NCBI GenBank assembly: GCA_963693365.1
Contig: CAVNZM010000013.1
Span: 8,122,001-8,186,000, forward strand
Direction of reading: 5' to 3'
From: Amoebidium appalachense
Lineage: Eukaryota > Ichthyosporea
DNA: 64,000 nt
Shown: piece by piece, positions 52,479 to 62,668 of the stretch
How the letters are laid out: the number at the start of each line of letters is the position of its first letter
Position numbering within the stretch: position 1 is the stretch's first letter
The notes under the pieces: model-generated
The model's input: only the letters and a program-made list of their open reading frames with translations
The model's database searches: none
What the model was told of the DNA's origin: nothing
Made by a program: the position numbers and the translations under genes

Positions 52479-53642
52479 ATGGCGGCCCGAAACGTTGCTG
52501 TAAATGCACCCGCACATGCTGTTACACAGGGCTCACCATTTACCTCAGAAATGGTGACTGCATACGTTAACTTTTACGTTGAACACCATGGTGAATACGT
52601 GGCATGTGACGAGGGTTCTAGGCACCCCGCGGGCTTCTGCGCCCTGTGTAATAAACAGGGCATCCGTGTTCTCTCTCAACACCTTATTGACGCCCACCGA
52701 GATACAATTCGCCATTACACTGGCTACGAAATAGGCATGCTGCTGCAGACCCATCGCGTTCCTAAGGCTGAGCATGCACTAGTGTGGGCCGTGAGCGATG
52801 ATTCAGAATATGAACGCGCTACATGGATTGCTTACCGCAAGCGAAAAAACCAGACTGCATACCGCAAAACCGACAAGGGGAGGCGTACAAACCGCAGTCT
52901 ACAACTGCTGAAACGGCAAGTGCTCAACGCCTGGGCCTTCCACACTGGCGCCATGGACGGTATTGGCGGGAACATAACACAGCGTATGGCCGTCGATACA
53001 TACCGAATGGTCAGGGATGCTCATTTGGCAGCACAGACAGACATCTCCGCTTCGTTGAACGATGCCCAACAACGATTTATCACTGCATTCGCCGACCATA
53101 TGGTTAGGCTCGCAAATATTGCCGTCCTTAACCGCGACACGTCGGCGGCTGTACGACAACTCATGGTGCCAGGGGCCTGTAATTTTACATGGGAGGAAGA
53201 TAAAGTTGTGGAGATATCCTTTATTGAAGTGCGTGGTTGGCACCTTCTCCACTTCGCTACAGGCCAAAAGTACTACACGCGGATAAAAATGGAAACTGTG
53301 CTGCCCAACATTAACGCCGAGATTGACTGGTCGCACCCGGACACAAAAGCCGAGGTAAACAGGGTGTTTCAAAAAAACCTGAAAGACAGGGAGCAACAGT
53401 TGTGGACGGCAATCTACCAATATATCACAGTCAGAGCCGCCAGTGGGAATTTCCGTTATAGCGACCCAATAGACATGGGAGAATACCTCCCTGGGCTAGT
53501 TGCAGAGATGGGCGCTTCAATGGACGACATAGAGCTTCCCTCATACCTTGCCGTGTGTGGCTTCGATGAGGAAGCACAAGAGTTGTTTCTCGGACAGGCT
53601 GGGCCAGACCCAGACGAGGAGATGGGCGAAGACGCAGAGTAA
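52479..53642 (+). CDS. Transposon-borne C2H2-type zinc-finger protein, unknown function
   Basis: 387 aa, single exon, ATG in good context (AAAATGG). One finger C54-x2-C57-x10-H68-x4-H73 (CALCNKQG...HLIDAH), similar in spacing to the finger at the N-terminus of the transposase in the same element. A basic segment (YRKRKNQ, RKTDKGRRTNRS) follows at about residues 119-140, then helical sequence and a very acidic tail (DPDEEMGEDAE). No catalytic motif. I do not recognise the family. By position next to the repeat-rich right end and by analogy with two-protein CACTA systems, it may bind the element ends; that is inference. Codon use resembles the transposase exons and the frame is undamaged. Confidence 0.7.
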   Translation: MAARNVAVNAPAHAVTQGSPFTSEMVTAYVNFYVEHHGEYVACDEGSRHPAGFCALCNKQGIRVLSQHLIDAHRDTIRHYTGYEIGMLLQTHRVPKAEHALVWAVSDDSEYERATWIAYRKRKNQTAYRKTDKGRRTNRSLQLLKRQVLNAWAFHTGAMDGIGGNITQRMAVDTYRMVRDAHLAAQTDISASLNDAQQRFITAFADHMVRLANIAVLNRDTSAAVRQLMVPGACNFTWEEDKVVEISFIEVRGWHLLHFATGQKYYTRIKMETVLPNINAEIDWSHPDTKAEVNRVFQKNLKDREQQLWTAIYQYITVRAASGNFRYSDPIDMGEYLPGLVAEMGASMDDIELPSYLAVCGFDEEAQELFLGQAGPDPDEEMGEDAE

Positions 53643-55411
53643 ATTTTCTGTTTGTTGATGAGTGGGGGTGTAGGGGGTTTGGTTTTCACGTGTGTCAGTA
53701 GCCTGTAACATATAGGCGCTGTGCCGATGTCAGAATTTTAAGTGGACTGCAACCCAACCTTTTAGGTATATATTGACATCCAAATAGTATAGGTTTACTA
53801 CGAAAAAGATATCAGAACGTATCGTTATAGCATCTTTACATTCTCCTGCTGATATCATTATATACATGTTGACATCCAAATGGTATAAGTTTATGGCTAA
53901 AAAGATATCAGAACTTATCAAAATAGCATCTTTACATTCACCTGATGTCCATCTTGCGATGCTTAAAAGTGCACGGAATCGATCTAGCCTGGGTCCAAAA
54001 GATGCCTCGAACCCATCCCAGGAATCTCATGATGACCATCCAAAACACATCAAAGGGACAATTGCAAGACACCATAATGTGCATATATAGATTCATCTTC
54101 AGACAACTAACGGCTCCTGAAAAGTGCATACAAGGACCACTTAAAGACCCTAGAGAGATGCTGTGGACTCCATTCTAGTATGAGAATTGCATCCAGCAAC
54201 ATTATAGCATCTATATATGCCTATCATGTGCACCGGGTAATCCACAAACCATCTATGACGTCGTGGATGTGGACCATCGCAAAGATCACATAGAGACCCT
54301 AACTAGATATCATAAAGTGCACATGCTGTGCCTAGAACAGGGATAAATCAGGAATGATGATATAATATGCACCAGAAATACACTTAGACATCTGAGGGTA
54401 CCTAGGGGGTACATATGGATGGGTAAAGGATAGGATATTCAGAGATCTGTAATACCACATCATCAACACCATAGGTCCACATGTAGATGCCTTCAAGTGC
54501 ACGGAATCGATCGAGCCAGGGTCAAAAAGATGTCACAAACCCATCCCAGAAACCTCATGATGACCATCCGAAAGGCATCTAAAAGACCACGTAAAGGCCA
54601 TATAAGATGCAAATATGGTTTTCCCTCATGACAACTAAATGTTCCTAAAAGGTTCATTAACAGACCACTTAAAGACGTCAAAAAGATGCTGTATACCAGG
54701 AATAGCGTCCAGCAACATTAAAGCAACCATATATGCCTATCATGTGCACCACCCAATCCACATACCATCTATGACGTCGTGGATGAGGTCCATCTACAAA
54801 AGCACATAAAGACACTTTGTCGATCATTAAAAGTGCATATGTTGTGCATATAACAGCGAAAAAACAATATGGATCGTATAAAATGCACTAAAACTAGTCT
54901 TGGACATCATAGGGGACTTAGGGGGTAGAAATGGATGGGAAGAAAATATGATCATATAAAGTGGTCCATATAATGTCTATGTGCACCGGAAATAAACTAG
55001 AAGTACACTTGGACGTCCTGGAGTACGTAGGGTGTACTTTGGGATGGGTACAAGAAAAGAGCATTTAATGTGGTCTTTAGATGGTCCATCTCACCACCCA
55101 AACCCCACCAAAATGTGTTTGGAAAATTTTGAACATCGGGGCATTTAATATGCATTTAGGATGGGTTGTAGATCAGTTCATGACACCATAGTAGATGCCT
55201 TGCGGTGCTGTTCTGGATGATGGATGATATCAAGTCCCCTTTATCCCCTCCTGGACATCATAGATGAGTTATGGATAGTGGCCATCCAAATTGTTTACGA
55301 CCCCCACATCCCATCTAGATGTCATCATGTAGGTAGGTTGTGGTGGATGTGTGGGGTGGATATGGTGGGAGGACCCCCAAAAGGTGTCCTGGATGGGATC
55401 CGGATCGCCGA
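53643..55411. promoter_or_regulatory. Right subterminal repeat region
   Basis: Two diverged direct repeats of about 520 bp (53971-54490, 54498-55020; e.g. GTGCACGGAATCGATC at both starts, CATCTATGACGTCGTGGATG at about 54250 and 54766) and a roughly 100-bp duplication (TTGACATCCAAATRGTATA, 53773 and 53874). GACATC/AGATG motifs are dense throughout, matching the left end. No frame here is credible as a gene. Confidence 0.6.
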
Positions 55412-55426
55412 ACAAGATTGCTGATG
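55412..55426 (-). repeat. Right terminal inverted repeat of the 25-kb transposon
   Basis: ACAAGATTGCTGATG, exact complement of the left end, followed by TG and the copia-2 RNase H codons. Confidence 0.9.
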
Positions 55427-55648
55427 TGTGACAATCAGTCCACCATTGCTCTGGTCCACTCCAACACCATCAAGCACCGGACCAAGCACATTGCCGTTCG
55501 TTACTTCAACACAAAGGACTACATCAACAGTGGGGACGTCACTGTCACCTACATCGACACCAAGAAGAACCTGGCCGACATCTTCACCAAGCCTCTGGCT
55601 GGTCCGGCCCACGACACACACCGTGCCAACCTCAGTCTCCGTGACTGA
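55427..55648 (+). pseudogene. pol: Copia-2 RNase H, 3' part
   Basis: Continues the frame broken at 30346: DNQSTIALVHSNTIKHRTK through NLADIFTKPL to the stop TGA. It aligns residue for residue with copia-1 (DNQSTIALLHTNSIKHRTK), which proves it is the missing pol end. Confidence 0.93.
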
Positions 55649-56365
55649 CCCGTGCACTGGTGTTCATCATCGAGTGGTTTCTGAGTAGGTTGGGGCCCTG
55701 GACAGCAGTTGACACACCTACGGTGATCAAGATGCCTCCCAACGAAAGTCTACTACTCCTCATCGTTTCTCTTCATCAGTGGGGACTCAGTCTTCCATCG
55801 TCATATGTGTGCATCTTCAGTGGGGATTATTCTCCACCATCCGTCGTTTATTTATATTCATATCCCACCATATATATTGGTTTTCTTCTATATTCGACTT
55901 GTATATATGTCGAACTGGGATGGCGTCCCAGTATAAATAATTATCTATAGCCATGACGTGCTGGTTGACTGCCAGTCTAAACCTAGTCCACGGGATGCAC
56001 CTTCCCCGTGTCTTAACTGGTTGACCACCAGTCTATAAATCAGTCCACAAGATGTTCATGTCTTGTGTTACCTGGGTGGTCCCCAGTATAAACCATTAGC
56101 CACCAACACGTCACACATACACTAGTGTTTCCTATATATATATATATATCACCGATAACCACCATGATTTCTTGTTTCGAGTCTTCAGAGGCAACCGTCG
56201 TTGTGTGCCTCTTCAGTTTTGATTCTCTCCTTCCCACCTCAAGGATCTTCGGTTTGCATCCTCGAGTGGGGAAACTTGAGTGTGACGGCCCCTCCTGTGT
56301 TTGGACCTCATCTACCGTCACATCAACAGACACGAGAACACAAACTTCAACCCCTTGAGTGGGGA
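55649..56365 (+). other. Copia-2 3' untranslated region and polypurine tract
   Basis: Non-coding, with repeated AGTGGGGA motifs (about 55780, 55820). The last, GAGTGGGGA at 56357-56365, directly abuts the LTR and is the priming tract. The same tract precedes the copia-1 3' LTR. Confidence 0.7.
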
Positions 56366-56476
56366 TGTTGGAATACGTCACCATGTATGACAGCAAGAGC
56401 CTTGAAGTATGTATGTGTCCTAGCTTGTTTGTATTCGTGTCTGCTTTCCTCCTTTGTGCTCTCTCTCTCTCCCCTC

Positions 56477-56520
<44 letters not shown>

Positions 56521-57274
56521 CCCCCCCCCCCCCCCCCCCGTATCTCTCTCTCCCTTGTTTCTGTGGGCACAGATATCTGTAGATCTGTGCACACCTGGCT
56601 CTCTTGCCTGATAAGAACTTATTGTGTTTTTATTTCTATTTGCTCTCCTCTGTTTATCTGAGAGGTAGCGTGATTGGCTAGCGAGGCTCACTCGTTGTCT
56701 TTCCTTTATTTCAAAATGGCCTAGTTTTGTTCTCAAAAGGATGGTTCGCCAATAGTCGCGAGCGAGTACATCTGTAGATTGTGTTGTGCATTCCTGTCTG
56801 TTAATATATGTGTGTTGTGATTGGACAATAGATATATATGGAATTCGGTTTATTGCAAAGTGTCTTCACTTTGAGAGTGTCGACTGTTAGGAAATATATG
56901 TATTTAAATAAGTTTCTTTATAGAGACGAACATAAATATATATGTGAGTTAATAGTGACTAGATGTATAATTACTTAATTTATTTAAGTAAGAGTTTCTA
57001 CACTTTAGTTTAATCGGAAAGTTGGAATGCGTATGCTCTGTCGGAATGTGTTTTTCTATCTTCTGATAGAACCGATTGGTTCTCCCTCTTTAGTTGTGAT
57101 AAGGTGATAAGTCGCAAGTACAAAAGGAACCGAGAGCACAATAAAGATTCAGTTGTTGTTTGAAATCTTGCAATGTCTCGTGAACAACTCCGATTGCCCT
57201 CTCATTAATGTGTTAGTCGTGTTTTACATGACACCTCTGTGCACTCTGCTCCCTTAGACCCGTACAAAACAACA
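56366..57274 (+). repeat. 3' LTR of copia-2
   Basis: 909 bp. Differs from the 5' LTR by single substitutions, CT-tract length and GAGG in GCTAGCGAGGCTC. Followed by GGGGG. Confidence 0.92.
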
Positions 57275-57974
57275 GGGGGTGCTGATATATATTCGTGATA
57301 TCGATGGCATTTTTGACGCCACCTCGGTATGGCGGCAAGCACCGTTTTTCATACTGCCTCGCGCAGATTGAGAATGCCTGGCACTGCACTAATACATAGA
57401 CATAGCCTCACTGGCCGGGCCCACTTCGAAGCCTCCTGGAAGATATGAGTTATAGCTAGATAAGAGGCCTTAGTGCTGGCTCACGTTCATGAACTTCATG
57501 TTGCCAACGGTCACAGAGCTCACTGACTCCGAGAACAGTTCAACAGTGTTTGGTGATCTATCATTATTGTAGCCAGCCAATAGTACACCAACATCGCACA
57601 TTCATGAGCAGGGGGGGGATTACGAAAAATCGTCGTATTTACGATTAACGAAAGACCCCGATACGATTAAGGTTAGGGTGCCGTCGTAACAGGTTTCGTA
57701 TCAGATGTAAAGCATTATAAACTTTAAGGCCCCCTAATATCTAATTGTACCTAATTTTATCAATATTTCTGTTCAAGAACATATCTACAGCGCTTCTCAT
57801 GAGCAATATCGAACCCCGACAAGTGTCCAGGGCTTGATTTGCGATACTTAATTTGTAAAAACGCGGATTTTGAGTTTTGTGACTTGAGAGGCGTTTTTAG
57901 CTGGGCTTGCAGATCCCCAAGAACCCCCCCGTTACGATTAAGAAACTGTCCGCTACGATTGGCCAAAGGACAAT
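57275..57974. other. Flank between copia-2 and the recombinase element
   Basis: No gene seen. Contains several TACGATTA motifs (57640-57955) and no repeats shared with the elements. Confidence 0.5.
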
Positions 57975-58177
57975 CGTTGATTTGGGAAATCCAGATTTTC
58001 TAAACTTAGTAGTGCCATATTGGGAGATCGAAGTGATCACCCAATAGGCACAGTAGCAGCTTTTTACGGCAGTGTCCACGCAATAAGAAGTGTGTAAAAT
58101 CCTTTTAGGGTACTATAAAAAGCGGGTGATGGTTAAATCACCCTCACTTTTTGTCCCCTGTCGCTGCTCTCTCTAGC
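57975..58177 (+). promoter_or_regulatory. Repeat A1 with TATA box and hairpin
   Basis: Includes TACTATAAAAAGCGGG (58111-58126) followed by the hairpin GGTGAT-GGTTAA-ATCACC. It lies about 160 bp before ORF1, so it probably holds the element's promoter. Confidence 0.55.
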
Positions 58178-58279
58178 AGTGACGGTTGGTGATTAGGTAG
58201 CAATCTTGTGGCAGTGCGCCTATACTTATAACTTTCCGTCCTGCACGTCGTTGCTCCCGCCACTCTAGTAGTGACTAGA

Positions 58280-58834
58280 ATGGACGCCAACTACTCAGCT
58301 TATCTTGCGGAGCTCCGCCGCCTCATTTCTGGCGATGCTGTCGAGAGTAACGAGGCCCGCCGTGAGCGACTTGGGCGCTACTGGGGCTTCTCCGAACTGC
58401 CGTTGGTGCCGGTGCAACGCCAAGCTTTGGTAACCATGCACCCTGCCTTTGGCGGCTTTGCCCGGTTCGTGGTGGAGGACTCCCACAGCAACGGGCCTGG
58501 TCCGATTCCTGTTGAGCACCTAGGGTTTGAGCGCAGTGAATTCAGCCAGGCGGTTTGTGAAGAAGTGGAGTTTGCTGGGGGCTTGGGCAACGCCCTCCTG
58601 CATCTCTACAACGCCGTGGCTGCTATCATAATGCTGCGGCTGCCCGACGAAGACGAAGCTACCCACCTGCGGCGGCGGCTCGACTTGACATGGGGCATGG
58701 TGGGCGACATCCTGAACCTGGTAGGCGACCGTGTGACTTACCAGCACATCAGGGCTACTGAGGGTGGTGCGTTTGCCCAGGTCGTGCGGGCCAATATGGA
58801 GCGCGACTATTACCCCCAGCTCTCGTCAAGATGG
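58280..58834 (+). CDS. ORF1 of the recombinase element
   Basis: Begins MDANYSAYLAELRRL. About 180 residues, acidic, helix-rich (LHLYNAVAAIIMLRL, LRRRLDLTWGMVGDIL). The open frame runs further, but after about 58830 the coding signal passes to the next frame (LVKMVQDNFQEW), so it ends by overlap or frameshift with the recombinase frame. Gag-like position; no family recognised. Confidence 0.45.
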
Positions 58835-60310
58835 TCCAGGACAACTTCCAGGAGTGGAAGGCAGCTGTGGTGGCCTCTATGCCGGAAGGGGTTCGGGCCG
58901 AGGCCAGTTTGTTGCTGGAGGGTTTTCTTAGCTACAAGACCTGGAGAGTCTATCAGTCAGATGTGTATCGATACGTCCAACTTTGTGCCGCCAACCGTCT
59001 GCAGCCGTGGCCGACATCGTCCGGCACCCTGCTGGCCTATGCTTCCGACCTGTTCAAACAAGGGTACGAACCTCCAAGTCTGGACAGCAAGTTTTCCGCC
59101 CTGCGCAAGGTGCATGAGCTCTGGCGTCTGCCATATGTCGACGCCTCCACCATCGCCATGGTCAAGAAGTCCTATTCGTCCGCCGTGCTCAAAGTTCGGC
59201 CCCCGCCAGCGGAGTTGTCGCGTTTCGACGCCCCCTGGTTCACCGGCTTGTTGCAGCGCGGGCACACGTCAGGCGACGGTGCCCGGTGGTTGGGGGCTGT
59301 GGCTGCCAGGGTTGAGTGTCTACGCTCCGCGGCGAAGATGTTGTCGTCGGCCCGGTCAGTGCCGAGGGTCTTGCCCGTGTCACCCTCTCCTTTCAGGCTG
59401 TCAGGCAGGCAGGGGGGAAAGTTCTCCGTCCCCCCGTACGGCATCGAGTCGTTCCGGCGGTGTATGCGTCGGCGTTCCACCACATGCTGGCAGCTCTACC
59501 CTCCCGTACTGCGCTGCTCGTGCCCAAAGCATCACCCAAAGTGGGAAACGATTGGCTGCGCGCCGAGTTGCGCCATGTGGGGGTGCTCGCCACCGAGGCT
59601 GCAGGCGTCACGTGGCACTGCCTGCTCCATGGCCTGGTGGGCGCCTGCCGTGCCCTGCTTGTGGACGAGGCGTTTGTGTCGTGGCTGGGTGTGTGGCAGC
59701 TTGGCAGCCGCGGCACCCCCTGTAAACAGTTGGACTAGTTGGGATAAGGCAGAGTACAACTGAATCAAAATAAAGACAGAGAACGGGTAGAAAGGCACAC
59801 GCGGCCAGGTTGCTTTTACTATGGGCCGACTCAGTCTGTCTCAGACTTCACTGATGTGATCCCCGTACTGGGACGGCTTTGTTATATAGCCCCCAGGTTT
59901 TGGATCAAGGCCCAGGATTGGTTCATCCGCGGCCAGCGCGGGTGGCAACATGCCATTCGTGATTCTGGTGCGGTCCGAGCCAGTCAGACCTTTGTCCTAT
60001 TTATGCAAACCCCTTATTGGTCCACTTCGTTTATGTGGTATGCAGCAATAGAATCATATATGGTTCAATTCTTAGGTCAGAGTGAGTCCTATTGGTGCGG
60101 ACATAATATTTATGTGATATTCATGACAAAGCACGAATCGTGTGCTAGTAGATCACATTCTTTAGTAAACATGTACAGTTCATGTGTACAGTTGTTTACA
60201 CCCCCGTGTCCCACTACGGCCTCGGCCACATCCCTACGGCCGACGACTGGCTCTACTTCGGAATGTTGCAGGGTGCCCGGCCGCCCGCGTCCGCAGGTGA
60301 ATTGGCGTAG
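58831..60310 (+). pseudogene. Tyrosine recombinase, frameshifted and split by a solo LTR
   Basis: Starts MVQDNFQEWK; residues about 30-125 form a SAM-like core-binding domain (SYKTWRVYQSDVYRYVQLCAANR, TLLAYASDLFKQGY, KFSALRKVHELW). At about 59310 the frame shifts by one base and continues with STLRGEDVVVGPVS and RHRVVPAVYASAFHHML. The C-terminal catalytic block reads TWHCLLHGLVGACRALL where H-x-x-R-H-G is expected, so the second catalytic Arg may be Leu. The solo LTR at 59721 splits the end; reading across it, in frame, reaches a stop at 60308-60310. It would have cut and rejoined circular copies; now inactive. Confidence 0.6.
59721..60200 (-). mobile_element. Solo LTR of the element A family in the recombinase ORF
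   Basis: 480 bp, TGTAAACA...TGTTTACA, very close to the element A LTR. CCCCC target duplication on both sides (59716-59720, 60201-60205). Loss of the interior by LTR-LTR recombination is the simplest origin. Confidence 0.9.
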
Positions 60311-60828
60311 CAATGTTGGGTTATATAAGCTTGTAGTTGGCAGAATTATGGACATAGCTAGCAACCTAAGTTGAAAATCGTTGATTTGGGAAATCCAGAT
60401 TTTCTAAACTTAGTAGTGCCATATTGGGAGATCGAAGTGATCACCCAATAGGTACAGTAGCAGCTTTTTAGGGTACTATAAAAAGCGGGTGATGGTTAAA
60501 TCACCCTCACTTTTTGTCCCCCGTCGCTGCTCTCTCTAGCCCACCCTGCCGCCGGCGCTTTTTAGTCCCCCGTCTAGCTTCTTTGGGTTAGTATACGTCT
60601 TAGGGGCAAGGGTAGGTGTTTTTGGGGGGGGGGGGGGGGGGGGTAGGCACGTAGCCAGTGTGGATACGTGTGTATAAAGCCCAGACTTAGTCCATACAAG
60701 TTGATCGATCTGCGACCATAGGCATGTGTAACCGTATGTATTGATGTAGTAGTTGGGGTCCCGGGGACCAGATTGTTGTGAGCCACAAGAGAGCAATAAA
60801 ACCGACAGAAGCAACCTAAGTTGAAAAT

Positions 60829-61312
60829 ACAGTTAAGCTGGCCAACCCCAGCCCAACCCTGTCCATGAGTTAGCTTTATCCAATAGGAAGCAACATATTT
60901 TCTTCAGGGCACATTCCACAAGAGAAGGACAGTGCTTCTTTTATCCTCTGGGAGAGTCTTCCAAAGTTGTGACATAGATGTGCAGTACACTGTACCAGGG
61001 ATTATTGTGACTGCCTCAGCCTCCTAAAATGCGAGAATAATAAATAAAACTGCATGTTCTCAAGAAATCGTAAATTCTTGGTTTGGGGACATTCAGGAGA
61101 AAGAAAGCAAGAACTTTCACATAGATTGCCTGTCTCCCATATTGTTTACCCACCTCTAGTCGAAGAAAAGTCACGGTATAAATACCTGAGCTCAACCGTG
61201 CCAAGCCAACTCGTTGACTTGGTCAAAGTTTTCCTTTGGACGGTGTGCCTTTGTGCTATCCGACGTGGCTGCTTGCCTGTTCATGTTTATTTTAGGCACG
61301 AGCACCACAACA
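60829..61312. other. Flank before the GH79-like relic
   Basis: No gene seen. It may include a promoter for the GH79 relic (TATA-like GGTATAAATACC at about 61173). Confidence 0.4.
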
Positions 61313-62160
61313 ATGCCGCGCTTCCACCTGTGCGTATGGCTCCTATTGGACCTCATTCACTCCTATGGCGCTTGCAGATGAAGACACCTCTGCGGAAGGG
61401 CCCTCCATTATTGAGCAGTGCAAAGAGCTCATGGCAAAACTGAACACCACTACAGATGCACAAAAGGGAAACCTCACCAGCGTTACACAAACCTTCAGCG
61501 ATTGCGGCGACGAGTTCAAAGAGTATGAACTGCGCAAAAACGAAAACGCAACACAGTACCCAACACTAACCATCGATCTTACGAACTTTAGCACTACCGG
61601 CTGCCTGTGGTGGCCCATGACCACGTCGGGTTTCCTATGAATGGAGCCAGCTTGAGGAGTTGATGTAACACCCTGTCAAAGGCTGCGGTAATACAGCTAT
61701 ATAGAAACCTTGGGATCAACGGGTCACGTCCGGTAACCCTAATCGGTGGTAATTCAGGCATTGCCATGTCACGCGGCTACACTATGCAGGCTCGAAATTG
61801 CCCAGAACAAGGGATGCAAAGCAGGACATGACGGACGAGGAACTGCAGAGAATAGACAAGTTCAGTGATGAGACGGGCAGTAAATTGATCCTGGGCGTGC
61901 CCATGTGAATCCCGACCCGAAGTATGCCAGTGAGTTTGCCACGCAGGCACTACTGAAGAACATCAAGCCAGGGAACATACTGGCACTGGAGTTGGGCAAC
62001 GAGCCAGACCACTGGCTGCTGGCCAAAAAGTGCTACCGCGTGAACTGGGCTCATGGTTATCCCGACTATCTCAAGGAATATCTCGCCACAGAGGAGGCTA
62101 TCTCTGACGACTGGCCGGCTGGCGTTGAAAGAATGCCCCTGCAGGGCCCAGCCATATGGG
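61313..62160 (+). pseudogene. Decayed GH79-like glycosidase (heparanase/beta-glucuronidase type)
   Basis: Pieces in successive frames: a signal-peptide-like MPRFHLCVWLLLDLIHSYG (61313), a +1 shift to ADEDTSAEGP..., YPTLTIDLTNFSTTGCLWWP with a stop, LGINGSRPVTLIGGNS, then DEELQRIDKFSDETGSKLIL and NPDPKYASEFATQALLKNIKPGNILALELGNEPDHWLL. The last has the GH79 order: a GGN substrate loop, then a strand ending in GNEPD whose Glu is the acid/base. Such enzymes cleave glucuronides outside the cell. Several shifts and stops mean the gene is dead or seriously mis-sequenced. A donor-like GTAAGC follows the last piece (62160). Confidence 0.55.
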
Positions 62161-62386
62161 TAAGCGTGTGAGGAGGGCATGGGTGTCTTTTATTGGTGGA
62201 GAAGGGGGGGGGGGGGGGGAAGGGGGGGGGGGGAAGGGGGGGAAGGGGGGGGGGGAAGGGGGGGGGAAGGGGGGGGGGGGGGGGGGGGTTGCTGCTGCAA
62301 AATTTCCAAGGGTTTCTAGATGGCCTCTTTCTTGGTCAGAAGAGAGCACTAATTAAGTGCATATCTGTTTGCAACGTTACATCCAC

Positions 62387-62421
<35 letters not shown>

Positions 62422-62544
62422 TGCCGCCACCACCTCCGTTTGCTTGCCTTGAAGATAGCCGCTGCTGATTTGCATAAGCGCTGGACAATCAAGCATCCCA
62501 CCTCGTGTTTTCATTGTGACTCACTTCGTACTTTAAAGTACACT

Positions 62545-62583
<39 letters not shown>

Positions 62584-62630
62584 ACCCCCAAACCCCCAAC
62601 CCCCAACAACCAACCAACCAACCAACCAAC

Positions 62631-62668
<38 letters not shown>

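Larger units (their letters stand above)
30347..55426. mobile_element. 25-kb KDZ/Plavaka-type DNA transposon with JmjC and zinc-finger cargo
   Basis: Ends are perfect 15-bp inverted repeats, CATCAGCAATCTTGT at 30347-30361 and its complement at 55412-55426, with TG on both sides (30345-30346, 55427-55428). Taking out the insert and one TG rejoins the copia-2 codons for VYCDNQS exactly. Inside: a minus-strand JmjC gene (36919-32167), a plus-strand Plavaka-like transposase (38769-46489), a zinc-finger gene (52479-53642), long subterminal regions with repeated GACATC/GATGTC motifs, and two later arrivals (LTR remnant 30847-31510, LINE 46707-51350). Without these two it is about 19.8 kb. The assignment rests on the transposase and terminal CA...TG. 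A 2-bp duplication is shorter than the 3 bp usual for CACTA elements. Confidence 0.9.
25084..57274 (+). mobile_element. Copia-2, Ty1/copia retrotransposon split by a 25-kb transposon
   Basis: LTRs 25084-25988 and 56366-57274 (905 and 909 bp, TGTTGGA...AACAACA) nearly identical, target duplication GGGGG. Coding order gag, protease, integrase, reverse transcriptase, RNase H. Pol is interrupted at codon TGT of PVYC-DNQS (30346) and resumes at 55427. Without the insert it is about 7.1 kb. Three further lesions: a 32-bp tandem duplication and frameshift at about 28080-28190, and a shift at the C12 run 28695-28706. Confidence 0.93.
57975..60828 (+). mobile_element. Tyrosine-recombinase element with split direct repeats
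   Basis: Arrangement A1 - ORFs - B1 A2 B2. A1 57975-58177 and A2 60379-60540 are the same sequence (A2 lacks about 41 bp); B1 60361-60378 and B2 60811-60828 share GCAACCTAAGTTGAAAAT. B1 and A2 touch, forming the join expected of a circularised copy. This layout is known from Ngaro/PAT-type retrotransposons. Here only an ORF1 and a recombinase are present; no reverse transcriptase is visible, so it is truncated, non-autonomous, or a different class. No target duplication, as expected for recombinase insertion. Confidence 0.65.

Noticed and set aside
25084-57274. Two separate copia copies at 25-30 kb and 55-57 kb
   Set aside because: The pol codons rejoin exactly, LTRs pair and target duplications match, so it is one element with an insert.
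58831-59763. Whole frame as an intact recombinase
   Set aside because: After about 59310 the protein-like signal moves to another frame and the end reads into the solo LTR.
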